From Xanthoparmelia taractica (Eukaryota; Ascomycota; Lecanoromycetes; Lecanorales; Parmeliaceae): a stretch of 64,000 bases of DNA. The translations under genes were made by a program, and so were the position numbers. The stretch covers positions 62,001-126,000 of the forward strand of contig JANQBS010000093.1 in the NCBI GenBank assembly GCA_033085395.1, read 5' to 3'. Under the pieces are notes generated by a model. It saw nothing but the letters and a program-made list of their open reading frames with translations, was not told the origin of the DNA and did not search any database. Below are positions 55,141 to 64,000 of this stretch, in pieces (position 1 is the first letter of the stretch; each line of letters starts with the position of its first letter).

Positions 55141-57331
55141 GAGGAAAGGGAGTACATACATTGTCCTTGGCATTAGAAAGGTAATCCTCCAACCCTACGC
55201 ACCCGCTCACAGAGCCAAGTCGTCAAGTACAGACTCTTGACTCTTGTTAGGCAGGATACACAGTTGTTCATCTGCGTGGAGAAGAACTCCAGCGCTTTGT
55301 GGTTGCATGAATGAATGATTGCTAGGCGGATTCTCAGGGGTCGAAGCACTTTCTCATCCGTCGAGCATTCTGTTGGTTTTGGGGTAAACAACGAATGTGA
55401 AAGGCCAGGGAAACTTGAGTGGTCTGGGAGCACGATGTGCATCCTATCTTTGGCAGAGACCTGTTGCCGCCCTGGCCAATCCTGGAGAATTGCGGAGGAC
55501 GAGGTTCCTTGGTGTCGGTCCTTGCTGGTCTAGTATCTGGGTATTTGCCACCTCCATGATATTTTCGGCCTTGTGGTACGAGTTCGTTCTCATGCCCCAG
55601 GATATTGTAGTAGAGGTTGTCGAGGGCTCATCATCTCTAAAGTGCGTGGTGAGCGGAGGTGGAGCGTGAATGAAGCTTTCCAGAATTAGCAAGACCAAAG
55701 AACTGCGGTCTTCGAATAATTCACTAAGCTTATTCGGGGTACCGAAGACTTCCAGTTGTGGCGCACCGTGTCGGTGAATTACACACTGTAACTTCGGAAG
55801 ATTAATATGGCTGTAAGCACTAGCGAGCACGCACAGTTTGCAGCTGATCTAGACTGCCGATAAAAGCTGCATGCGCGCATCTTTTCAGCCTCTTCCGTCC
55901 TAAAGTGGGGGCCCTTATCGTGAGATTTGGTTTCTCTATCTTTGGCTTGCCCGTCCCCAAAGCCTGTTTATTTCCCAACTGTTTTACGGAACCCAGCTTC
56001 AGAATTTAGAGAGTATCAGAACTGCGAGACATAAAGGAAACGGCAAGATCCATTTGAATACTATACCTTCTTTGTTGGATAAGACAGAAGAATTTGATTA
56101 TCAGCGCAGCTGATAAGACTCTTCAAATTCAGAAGGACTGACAGCTGAGACCAGGGCGGACTATCGCAGAACCAAGGTACAGAAGCGAAGAACGCCCTTT
56201 GTCAAAGTCAACCGCTACAACGTGATCGCAGTCTTCGGTCCAGACCCAATAATCAGACAACAACGGATGACTATATAAAACGCCACGCGGGTAAACGAGG
56301 CGCGGGGTTGATGATAGCCGAGTTTGAATTGGGGTTCGAGATGCATTGCGGTATGCCAGGTTCCGTACCCAAACTGTAGATATGGGAGAAACGGAGGGTT
56401 GCCTTGTCCTTCATCACCATGGATCTTTGCGACATGAATACGCGGAATCCGAGCCCACCATGTCTGAATAAAGCTAGTATAAGCGCATGCTGCCCCTTGT
56501 ACAGATAGAGGCACGTTTGATTATCAAGTGCTAATCTTTCAAGATCATATATAGCGATTGGCTGGCTGACCTGACAGCAGTGCGTTATGCTTTTCCTATC
56601 TTGTAGTGGAACTCGTGCAAAAGGATGTCGAAGCCTTAAGATATCAAGCTTTTCGTGTTTCGCGTGATTCCCGAGCGAGGCCTTGCGTCACAAACTCCGT
56701 AACATCTGTCAAGTAGCGGCATTGCTCTGGTCCATCACAGCGCATGCTGCTCAATTCGGTCCACGATTCTGCGAATCCACGAGAAGCCAACTTTGATGTA
56801 TGCGGTGCAGCAACCAATACCTTAGAGCACCAATGTGCAGATCGCGAGTGATGAAATCTCTCTCGTAAACTACCATATCGGGTTTATGGAGTAGATAGAC
56901 AGAGAGATACCATGGAGTGACAACGGTGGCTGGAAAGCGCTCGCGTCCCGCTGGAAGGTACCTCTTCAAGGCAATTGACCCAAAGGATAGTCTTGCTAGC
57001 TGGTGACCTCGAAGCTCAGAGCGAATAGGAGCTATCTTCTTGTTGCTAATATGTCGAAAGAGTATGTAAATTGATGCTTGTCCTAATAGTAAGTAATTAG
57101 TTTGGTATGTAGCATGTGAGGAACGTTGCCATCCATTTACAGAGGGAAAAATTAGGCCATTCCCCAAGCCATATCCAGCGCTCAGCTGCTGGCTGAGCAG
57201 AACAATGGGCCCAGTTTTTGTACAACAACAAGCATGATCGATGGATTGTTAGCATTTAAGCCGGTTCTAATAAAGTTACAGCAGAGACCTTCACCAATTC
57301 CATTCTCAACTCCCTCGCCGTCCCAAGTCCC
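55141..57331. other. intergenic, no gene recognised
   Basis: About 2.2 kb. Minus-strand frames at 55444-55830, 56215-56514 and 56751-57167 are the longest. None has a clear ATG start with motifs, and the last is rich in basic residues without a family resemblance. Any of them could be a fragment of an unrecognised gene. Confidence 0.4.
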
Positions 57332-57976
57332 CTACTCCAACACCCTGCTTAGGAAAGCCTCCTCCAACCTTCCAACCTCTCTTTTAAAAGTCTCCACCTC
57401 TTTCCAACAGTCTAATGGCCTGCGGTCATTCAACCTCAGACATGCCACTACCTTGTCTTTCGCCTTGTTGAGTTCCCGGTCTTTCATTATATCCTCTTTC
57501 AGCTGTCTCTCTTTCAGCTTCCCTTTCAGCTTTTCAATTTCCTCTTGCACCTTCGCCCTACTCAAATCCCTTGTCCTGTCACCTTCTGCTTTGCCTTTAT
57601 GATCCGGGCCACCCGCAGAATCAGTCTGGTCAGGGATCGTGGTCGAAGGGGTGTTGGTACTTTCGGTGGTAGAATCGGGTAATGAAGATATACGGGCTGT
57701 CAGATCCTTGAGCTCTCGGTCCGTCTCAGCTTCGAGACGCTTGAGCTCGGCCGCGACACGGGACTGAATATGTAGTTCTAGGTCTTTGGCACGGGTGCTG
57801 TCGGTTTCGGGACTGGCTTGGAGGGCATTCACAACGTCTTGAGAGAAGCGGATCGGAGTCTCGCTTGGGTGGATTAGAGGCGAGGTTTGGAGTCTTTAAA
57901 AGGTCATTGTAGATTCTTACCTAGAAAAGACATGTTGCGTACTCGAAGGAGCCGGTTTTGAGGAGCCGGAGCCCAT
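57332..57976 (-). CDS. MIC19: MICOS complex subunit Mic19
   Basis: Two exons: 57976-57921 (MGSGSSKPAPSSTQHVFS) and 57863-57332, joined across a 57-bp intron, giving 195 residues. The start with a Gly at position 2 and Ser at 6 fits N-myristoylation, as in Mic19 proteins. 'ETPIRFSQDVVNALQASPETDSTRAKD' (in part) is the conserved fungal Mic19 N-terminal block. A Glu/Lys-rich coiled coil fills about 60-150. The C-terminus has 'CLRLNDRRPLDCW', the reduced CHCH-type cysteine pair. Mic19 sits at the inner mitochondrial membrane, binds Mic60 and helps hold crista junctions (yeast Mic19/Aim13). The length is normal for the family. Confidence 0.9.
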
Positions 57977-58924
57977 ATTGTTGGAGGTGATCGAGAACGG
58001 TGCGAAGTACGTAAAGGACCGCGTGGATGTTCACGACAGAGACAGTGAGAGCGCGCCGCGCCGTTGAGTGCTAAGCCATATCAATTGCACATGCTGAGGA
58101 TGGTTGCGTGATTCAATTGAGCTTGTGAATAATTTGTCGAAGTTTGCAAGAGCTCAAATTCGAGCTTCAAGCCGTAGGGCTGAAACTCCGAGAAGCACCG
58201 CAGAGATGTGTTCGTTCATTTGGCAACATGATCAAGGGACAATGAATACGCTGCACGACTGACTGCTAAGAACAACAAACTCGAAGCACCGGCAAGTCTG
58301 CGAACTCTTCGCATTGCTTCGATCTTAAGGCCTGGTTACCAAGACTGTAACCCAGACTCCCACCTTCCCCGCATTTCAGCAGCATAAGCATCAACAACAG
58401 CAGCTCCTAGACGGGTTGAGCTCTCCCAATACTGCCCCCAGAAGACTATAAATGGTATAATATAGGTTTTAGGCTTGAACTGAAGGGTTTGCTTTACAGC
58501 AAAAAGCAATTGGCTTCGATTTACAATTCTGCCCAACCTAGGGCAAAGGCCCGAAAGCCTCCTCCTCCTCCAACAACTTCCCCGCGATTTGTCTCCACAA
58601 ACCGGCACATTGGCGTACCTCCGCTCCCACATTCCCCCCCTCTTCGAGACTTCTTCCTCTGTACCCTTCATCTACTCCTCCGCCAACTTCAAGATTTCCT
58701 CAAAGCTGTCCCGCAGATCCACATTTACTACCGCCCAGCTCCTCTCCTTTGCGGCCCTGCTCGTACTTGTCGCTCTTCAATTCCTCACAGCACCACCAGC
58801 TCTACCAAGGGGGTCTTTCAAAGGCCATCCAGCCCGCCGAGGCCTATCCCAGCGGCGTCCGCTGCCAGTGTGTGAGAAATTTAGCATCTTCTCGGAGCCA
58901 TTCCCAATCTCTCGACGGTACCAA

Positions 58925-60439
58925 ATGTCGGTCCTCGAGGAAGCGAAGCGGGTGGCGGCGGAGTTTGAGTACTCATCGGAGGATCTGAACAGAGGGGTGA
59001 AAGCATTCATAAGCCAAATGGACGAAGGACTACAAAAGAGAGGGACATCTCTGAGCCAAATACCAACATATGTTACAGCTGTCCCCAACGGTACGGAAAA
59101 GGGTCTATATCTAGCGGTAGATCTTGGTGGCACAAACTTCCGAGTCTGCTCCATACAGCTCCACGGAAATACTACATTCTCTCTCACCCAATCGAAAGTC
59201 GCGATACCCCGAGAGCTGATGGTCGCCAAGACATCTCATGAGCTATTTTCATTCCTGGCAAAGCAGATTGAGAACTTCCTTCGGACGCATCATAATGACC
59301 ATTTCGAAGCACATATCCGGCGAAGGAATACCATGAGTTCAGGAGAAGGTTTCCAGAAGGAGGAGATATTCCAATTGGGATTCACCTTCAGCTTTCCAGT
59401 CAACCAGATTGGTATCAACAGAGGGACGCTAGCAAGATGGACGAAAGGCTTCGACATTGCTGATGCCATTGGGCAAGATGTCTGTGAGCTGCTTCAAAAA
59501 GAGATCGACGCTCTTCATTTGCCAGTGAAAGTCGCAGCTCTAGTCAACGACACCGTAGGGACGCTAATGGCGCGATCGTACACATCTCCTGGAAAGACAG
59601 GTACCCTAGTTGGTGCGATTTTCGGTACTGGAACCAACGGTGCTTATGTGGAAAAGCTCGACAAAATCACCAAACTCAGATCGATGGCCGAAAGCGCAGA
59701 CTATGATAGGTCAACTGGCAATATGATTGTCAATACCGAATGGGGCTCTTTCGACAACCAAATGACCGTCTTACCCAATACGGTCTACGATGAAGCACTT
59801 GACAAGGCAACCCCCAACCCTGGCATTCAGATGTTCGAAAAACGTGTCTCGGGCATGTTTCTGGGTGAGATATTGCGGAATGCCATCCTCGCACTAGTCA
59901 AAGACCCCAAGTGCCAGCTCTTCAAAGATGAACATTCCTCCACCAATGATTTCCACTCGACGACTACCATAGCAGAGGATTCGGCACTCTATAAGCAGTG
60001 GGGCGTTGACACGAGCTTCCTGAGCATCGTTGCCGCAGATGACAGCCCAGGCCTGAAGGTGACGCGACAGGAACTTAACAAGGAATTTGGGGTCGACGCT
60101 GCGAGTACAGAGGATGCGGAAGCGGTCAAACTACTCGCCAACGCGATCGGCAAGCGCTCTGCCCGGCTTAGCGCGGTGGCGCTGGGTGCTATTGTGATTT
60201 CAACGGATAATCACATTTCCAGAGGTGGGGGGGATGATGATGTGGTGGATCTTGGTGCTGATGGCAGCTTGGTGGAATACTATCCAGGGTTTGAGGATTA
60301 CGTCCGGGAAGCATTCCGGGAGATGCCCGAGATCGGTCCCAAGGGCGAGAAGAGGATTCGGCTTGGGATTGCGAAGGATGGGAGTGGAGTTGGTGCCGCC
60401 TTGATTGCTCTGGTGGCTGCCCACAGAAGTGATGATTGA
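58925..60439 (+). CDS. glkA: glucokinase (hexokinase family)
   Basis: A single-exon coding region of 504 residues from the ATG at 58925, close to the usual length of fungal glucokinases. It phosphorylates glucose with ATP at the first step of glycolysis, in the cytosol. 'LYLAVDLGGTNFRVC' (61-75) is phosphate loop 1, 'LGFTFSFPVNQIGINRGTLARW' (151-172) is the hexokinase sugar-binding signature, Asp209 in 'ALVNDTVGTL' is the catalytic base, and 'IFGTGTNGAY' (232-241) is phosphate loop 2. 'VPNGTEKGLYLAVD' is the usual glucokinase-side wording. The frame stays open for 112 codons upstream without an ATG, so an upstream start by another codon or a spliced first exon cannot be excluded. I prefer 58925 because it matches the family N-terminus. 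The symbol follows Aspergillus usage. Confidence 0.92.
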   Translation: MSVLEEAKRVAAEFEYSSEDLNRGVKAFISQMDEGLQKRGTSLSQIPTYVTAVPNGTEKGLYLAVDLGGTNFRVCSIQLHGNTTFSLTQSKVAIPRELMVAKTSHELFSFLAKQIENFLRTHHNDHFEAHIRRRNTMSSGEGFQKEEIFQLGFTFSFPVNQIGINRGTLARWTKGFDIADAIGQDVCELLQKEIDALHLPVKVAALVNDTVGTLMARSYTSPGKTGTLVGAIFGTGTNGAYVEKLDKITKLRSMAESADYDRSTGNMIVNTEWGSFDNQMTVLPNTVYDEALDKATPNPGIQMFEKRVSGMFLGEILRNAILALVKDPKCQLFKDEHSSTNDFHSTTTIAEDSALYKQWGVDTSFLSIVAADDSPGLKVTRQELNKEFGVDAASTEDAEAVKLLANAIGKRSARLSAVALGAIVISTDNHISRGGGDDDVVDLGADGSLVEYYPGFEDYVREAFREMPEIGPKGEKRIRLGIAKDGSGVGAALIALVAAHRSDD

Positions 60440-61240
60440 AGTGAAAGCATGATACTCCCGTGCATGTGTGAAGGACAAAGCAGGAAGAGGAGGGAGAGAG
60501 AGGCGAGCGTTTGTTGGATAGGACTTGCCTGCCCTGTTGATCTGGTTCTGTACATATATGAAGGTGTATACGAAAGATTTGGGTTGTCTTTATCACAGCG
60601 TATCTGATTGGAAAGACAAGTGCAAATACATCAAGTAGCATATACTGGATGCGTCCGCAGTACTCGTACAGTTGTAAAGTACCGAGGTACCCTTACCGTG
60701 ATATTGATATTTTTTCTACCTTATCTGATAAAGATAAGCGCAGCACTAAAATAAATAACGGGCTGGTCACGTGGCTTTCAAGCGCCCTTTTCTTTCCCCA
60801 CTACAGTATACGGAGTATGTTGAAAGGTACCTGGGTTTTCAGAAAACTCTAGCACTAATTCAATCCCAGGTACAGTGCCGAAGGGGTCCCCGAGGACAAT
60901 CAACTGCATCTGCCGAAACGTAGAGGCCGGTGTGCTACAAGATGGTCATTGGGGCCACGCATTAAAGTACCCGTCAGTGGCTGAGTGCAGCTGAAGGATT
61001 CCGAGAGAGCGATAACATATATCTCCCACTTCGGATCCTTGACAATTTCTCCTTCACACAAAGCAAGAATTGACTCTACTTGATTGATACATTTGCACGT
61101 TGTGGTAACCAGGACATCTGTGTCATCGGAACAACCCTTTGCCATTCTGTCATGAGCATTCAAAGCGCCTCGTACCTCGTACACCTTATTAATCTCAGCC
61201 ATTTTGAACCTTTGCGCATACACTTTTCATATACGCAAAG
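60440..61240. other. intergenic, no gene recognised
   Basis: 3' flank of glucokinase and 5' flank of the next gene. Only short frames. Confidence 0.6.
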
Positions 61241-62428
61241 ATGCTTAACCGGAAGTCAAGTTGTGTCAAAAAGAAAGAATCTATCAATGCCGCCCCCCCG
61301 AAAAACGCTGGCGAAACCTTTACCTTCTTCCTAGGCCCCGGAAATCTCGACCCCTACACCCACTCCGATCAGCCGCCCTACTTTGACCTGCGCAAATGCC
61401 CGTCAATGGCCTCGGTCATCGCCCTTCGCCAATACCTCTCATTTTCTCGTGGTTTACCAAATGAGATCATCGACATCATCCTTGACCTCGCGGAGTACTG
61501 GCCGCACACCTCGTCTATCCTTGACATGACGACGAGAGTCTATAGTGGCGACATGTACTATGGCAGCTATGCGGCTCGACCACGGCAGAAACTCGAGAGA
61601 TTGCTCAGTACGCCGGAAAGCAGAAGGGAGTGGAAGGAGAATGGGTTTCTGATCCGGACCCCACCATTGGGGTGGCATTGCGTTAACGATGCCGACTCAT
61701 CCAAACGACGCGAAAGCGAACCGCCATCAATTATCCAGCCGAGACCGAAATGGAGGCCCCTGATTCCCAGGCCTCGAACGCCAACTTGGCTCCCACCACG
61801 GGGTCTGCATCCCGCCCGGCGTGTCGTTTTCGAAATCCTCAGCCGTGAAGAGAGGCTGGAAAACACGCACAGACCAGGCAGCACCTTCTGCTATGCCAAC
61901 TCCAAAACCTCCTTCGACGCCACCGTCGACACAATTTCCTTCCCTAAAACGACCAAGAAATCGATAAAGCGCAGCATCGACCCCCTTATCTGGACCGCCG
62001 AAGCCGCCACAAAGGACTACCACCAACAACCTGCCGACGTCTGCTACACCATTCGCTCTAGATCCCCAAATCGCCCTTCTCCTTCTCCTTCTTCATCTTC
62101 CTGTTCTTCATCATCCTCAAACCCACCATACCAGGCGACCTCACCCTCTGGCGTAACGAAGAACTACACCGCGCACAACAGAAAGGTCGTCCGCACGTGG
62201 CGCTATGATGGTGCCGAACGCTGCTACTTGCCGACTACAGACCGGGATTTCGGAAGCGAGAACGCGACGGAATTTGTACGGGGGTTGAAGGAGGGCGATT
62301 GTATCGGGCTCTGGGCGCGGGCGAGGAAGGTCGAGGCGCGTGATGCGAGGAGAAGGCCGGGGGAGCAGGACAGGGCGTGGTGCAATGTGGTGGATCGGGT
62401 GGCGATTCATGTCTTTTGGGCTGTGTGA
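61241..62428 (+). CDS. F-box-like fungal hypothetical protein
   Basis: A single-exon frame of 395 residues. 'SRGLPNEIIDIILDLAEYWPHTS' near residues 69-91 resembles the F-box-like helix found at the head of many fungal proteins. The C-terminal 80 residues ('FVRGLKEGDCIGLWARARKVEAR' in part, ending 'VAIHVFWAV') match a module that I have seen in uncharacterised fungal proteins of this type, where it follows a variable middle. The middle is Pro/Arg/Ser-rich, with a Ser run at about residues 285-300. The start at 61241 gives a basic N-terminus, and a later ATG at 61411, just before 'ASVIALRQYL', is possible. No signal peptide. Function unknown, possibly a ubiquitin ligase adaptor. Confidence 0.7.
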   Translation: MLNRKSSCVKKKESINAAPPKNAGETFTFFLGPGNLDPYTHSDQPPYFDLRKCPSMASVIALRQYLSFSRGLPNEIIDIILDLAEYWPHTSSILDMTTRVYSGDMYYGSYAARPRQKLERLLSTPESRREWKENGFLIRTPPLGWHCVNDADSSKRRESEPPSIIQPRPKWRPLIPRPRTPTWLPPRGLHPARRVVFEILSREERLENTHRPGSTFCYANSKTSFDATVDTISFPKTTKKSIKRSIDPLIWTAEAATKDYHQQPADVCYTIRSRSPNRPSPSPSSSSCSSSSSNPPYQATSPSGVTKNYTAHNRKVVRTWRYDGAERCYLPTTDRDFGSENATEFVRGLKEGDCIGLWARARKVEARDARRRPGEQDRAWCNVVDRVAIHVFWAV

Positions 62429-63370
62429 GGGGCGTGGAGTCCTTGTGGGCTCACCGCAGTGGGATTTGTGGGTACTTCCCAACGCACTTATCCGCTCTCA
62501 GAATTCGACAAAGGACGCTTCGATTACAGTCGCGAGAATTATTGGAGCCAGTTTTCGATATCATAGCGAATATAACTTGCAGCAAGGGCAGGAGACACGC
62601 GTCCCGGACGAGCCTGATCATGGACTTGGAGCAGGCTGCTCTTCCGTTTTCGTTCGAGGACTATCTATTAAGCATCGGAGGGGTAGATATTCCGACTGCA
62701 TAAGCCCCCGATTACTTAACAGTAGCCATCTATCTGCATGCATATACACCCTCTGTTCCTCGGTCCTCACTATCTTACTTACGAGTAACAAATCTACCAG
62801 ATCTTCTATCTACCCTTTTCAACAGAAGACTAGCGCAGGCCGATTATTGTTTCTCGGGATTTGCGAGAAATTGTGCTTCGAGTTCTTGGCTACAAGAGGA
62901 TCTGTCGAGAGCTTCTAGTATGGAGGAAAGTTGGAATTGCTTAGAGCTGGGCTTCGAGACATGGGGCTGGCTTGGTATAGGTTGCTACTCTGAAGAGTGT
63001 GGTGGGGCACAGTTTGACACAATTTGATAGTCTCTACATTTTCGAATGAAGAGTCATCTGATGGGCCCATAAATAGAGACCTGTTTGCCGCGTGTGCGTT
63101 TCCATAAGACACACTGACACCATAAAGTAGTAAATCAGCGGCTCTCACCACCAAGCCCTAAGCAAGCCCTGATCTAGCCATGTCTAGAAGATTAAGGCTG
63201 GCTTAAGATAGGGCTAGTTGACTCTTCTAAGCCCCTTTTAGCCTAAAGCATGAAGTCATCGCTCGAAACTTGACAACGGCGGGGCACTACGTAAGGTAAA
63301 CAGCTCAACGCTCTCTTATCATTACTACCCCAAATCCTCCAATACTTCTACACGCAACATCACAGCAGAA
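62429..63370. other. intergenic, no gene recognised
   Basis: About 0.9 kb. A plus-strand frame runs through 62340-62918 but overlaps the previous gene and has no motif. It holds the promoter of the gene starting at 63371. Confidence 0.5.
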
Positions 63371-64000
63371 ATGGTCAAAGTACTCGAGAACCGTGCCGTC
63401 GACCTCGACATCGCGCCCGGAGTCAAAGATGGCGGCGACCTGAAAAATCAAGCCGATGCTGTCACGTATGTTGGTCCCCGCACCCCTCCCCCTCCCCCTC
63501 CCCCTTCCCTGCTCCCCTTCTACACCCTATAGTGCTGCTATTTGACAAAGATAGGTAACGGAAAATGATTGCTGACTCTTTGTTATGTGTGTCCCCTTCA
63601 GTGGTGAAGCGACGAAGAATCTCCCGCCCGAAGCCCGCCAGCGAGTCGAAGGCGTGACGCAAGGCGCTACGGGCGTTGGCGCAGATGCTCTTCAGACTGT
63701 GGGCGGGGGCGTAAAAGGTATCGTTGATACAGCTGGGAATACCGTGCGTCTCCTCCTCCTCCTCCTTTCTCCCCCCCCCTTCCCCCAAACGCACCACTCT
63801 ATCTATCCCTGCACACAATCCTCGCTAACGGAACACCATCACATCCAGGTCGGCACCCTCGGCGGCGGCCTCAGCGACACCGTCACCGGCGTTGCAGGAG
63901 GACTCGGCAAAGTTGCCTCTGGCGCCGGACAAACTGCTTCTGCGCCGTTTACGTCTGCAGAAACGAAAGAGGGCGGTGGGGAGGGAGCGGGGGGTTCCGC
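63371..64000 (+). CDS. Gly/Ala-rich hypothetical protein, 3' end outside window
   Basis: Exons: 63371-63465, 63602-63743 and 63849 to beyond 64000, with GTATGT and GTGCGT donors and CAG acceptors in consistent phase. The N-terminus is 'MVKVLENRAVDLDIAPGVKDGG'. Exons 2 and 3 carry a run of related short units, such as 'GVTQGATGVGADALQTVGG', 'GVKGIVDTAGNT', 'VGTLGGGLSDTVTGVAGGLG' and 'VASGAGQTAS'. This gives an amphipathic, Gly/Thr/Val-rich repeat reminiscent of LEA-like or apolipoprotein-like 11-mers. The intervening introns are C/T-rich. Function unknown; stress or membrane association is a guess. The gene is incomplete here. Confidence 0.7.

Noticed and set aside
53656..55240. Several frames of 60-150 codons in both directions
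   Set aside because: All lie in G/T-rich repeats and give low-complexity proteins without starts or motifs.
57332..57976. Cytochrome-oxidase assembly or other CHCH protein
   Set aside because: The N-terminal MGSGSSK block, coiled coil and NDRRPLDCW tail fit Mic19 better.

Overview
The window is nuclear DNA of a filamentous ascomycete (Pezizomycotina). Genes are monocistronic on both strands. Introns are short (about 45-80 bp) with GT-AG borders. The products include fungal families such as Pth11-like rhodopsin-domain receptors, a highly reducing polyketide synthase, a sedolisin and MIC19. Transposons are AT-rich and full of stop codons, as expected after repeat-induced point mutation (RIP). 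I cannot fix the class or species from sequence alone.

Layout. 1-4.4 kb: a small two-exon hypothetical gene and an 'LPREIR' F-box/2EXR-like gene. 4.4-7.9 kb: a transposon graveyard. It holds a Tc1/mariner element (4408-6574) with terminal inverted repeats and a nested insertion, then a hAT element (6823-7887) with perfect 18-bp ends and a perfect 8-bp target duplication. 8.2-23.6 kb: the secondary-metabolism segment. It has a secretory-lipase-type hydrolase, a Pth11-like receptor and a 3193-residue highly reducing PKS. The PKS order is KS-AT-DH-CMeT-ER-KR-ACP, ending in a fused carnitine acyltransferase domain that probably releases the product by transesterification. No P450, transporter or pathway transcription factor was recognised, so any cluster is small. 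24.9-35.7 kb: a protein with three tandem CX2CX12HX3C zinc-knuckle modules, a second Pth11-like receptor (9 exons), a secreted repeat peptide precursor with four WWCxTHPC-type cores, and an unidentified gene. 36-39.3 kb: decayed DNA with a stop-riddled pseudogene.

39.3-64 kb is mostly housekeeping: exosome subunit Rrp43, signal peptide peptidase (convergent with Rrp43), an NmrA-like Rossmann protein, a GNAT acetyltransferase of Naa50 type, a secreted sedolisin, MICOS subunit MIC19, glucokinase, an F-box-like protein and the 5' part of a Gly-rich protein cut by the window end. Between the sedolisin and MIC19 lies about 2.4 kb of G/T-rich, diverged tandem repeats.

Exon structures were worked out by hand from splice signals and reading phase. 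For seven multi-exon genes the exon lengths sum to an exact multiple of three, which supports those models. Nothing was checked against databases.
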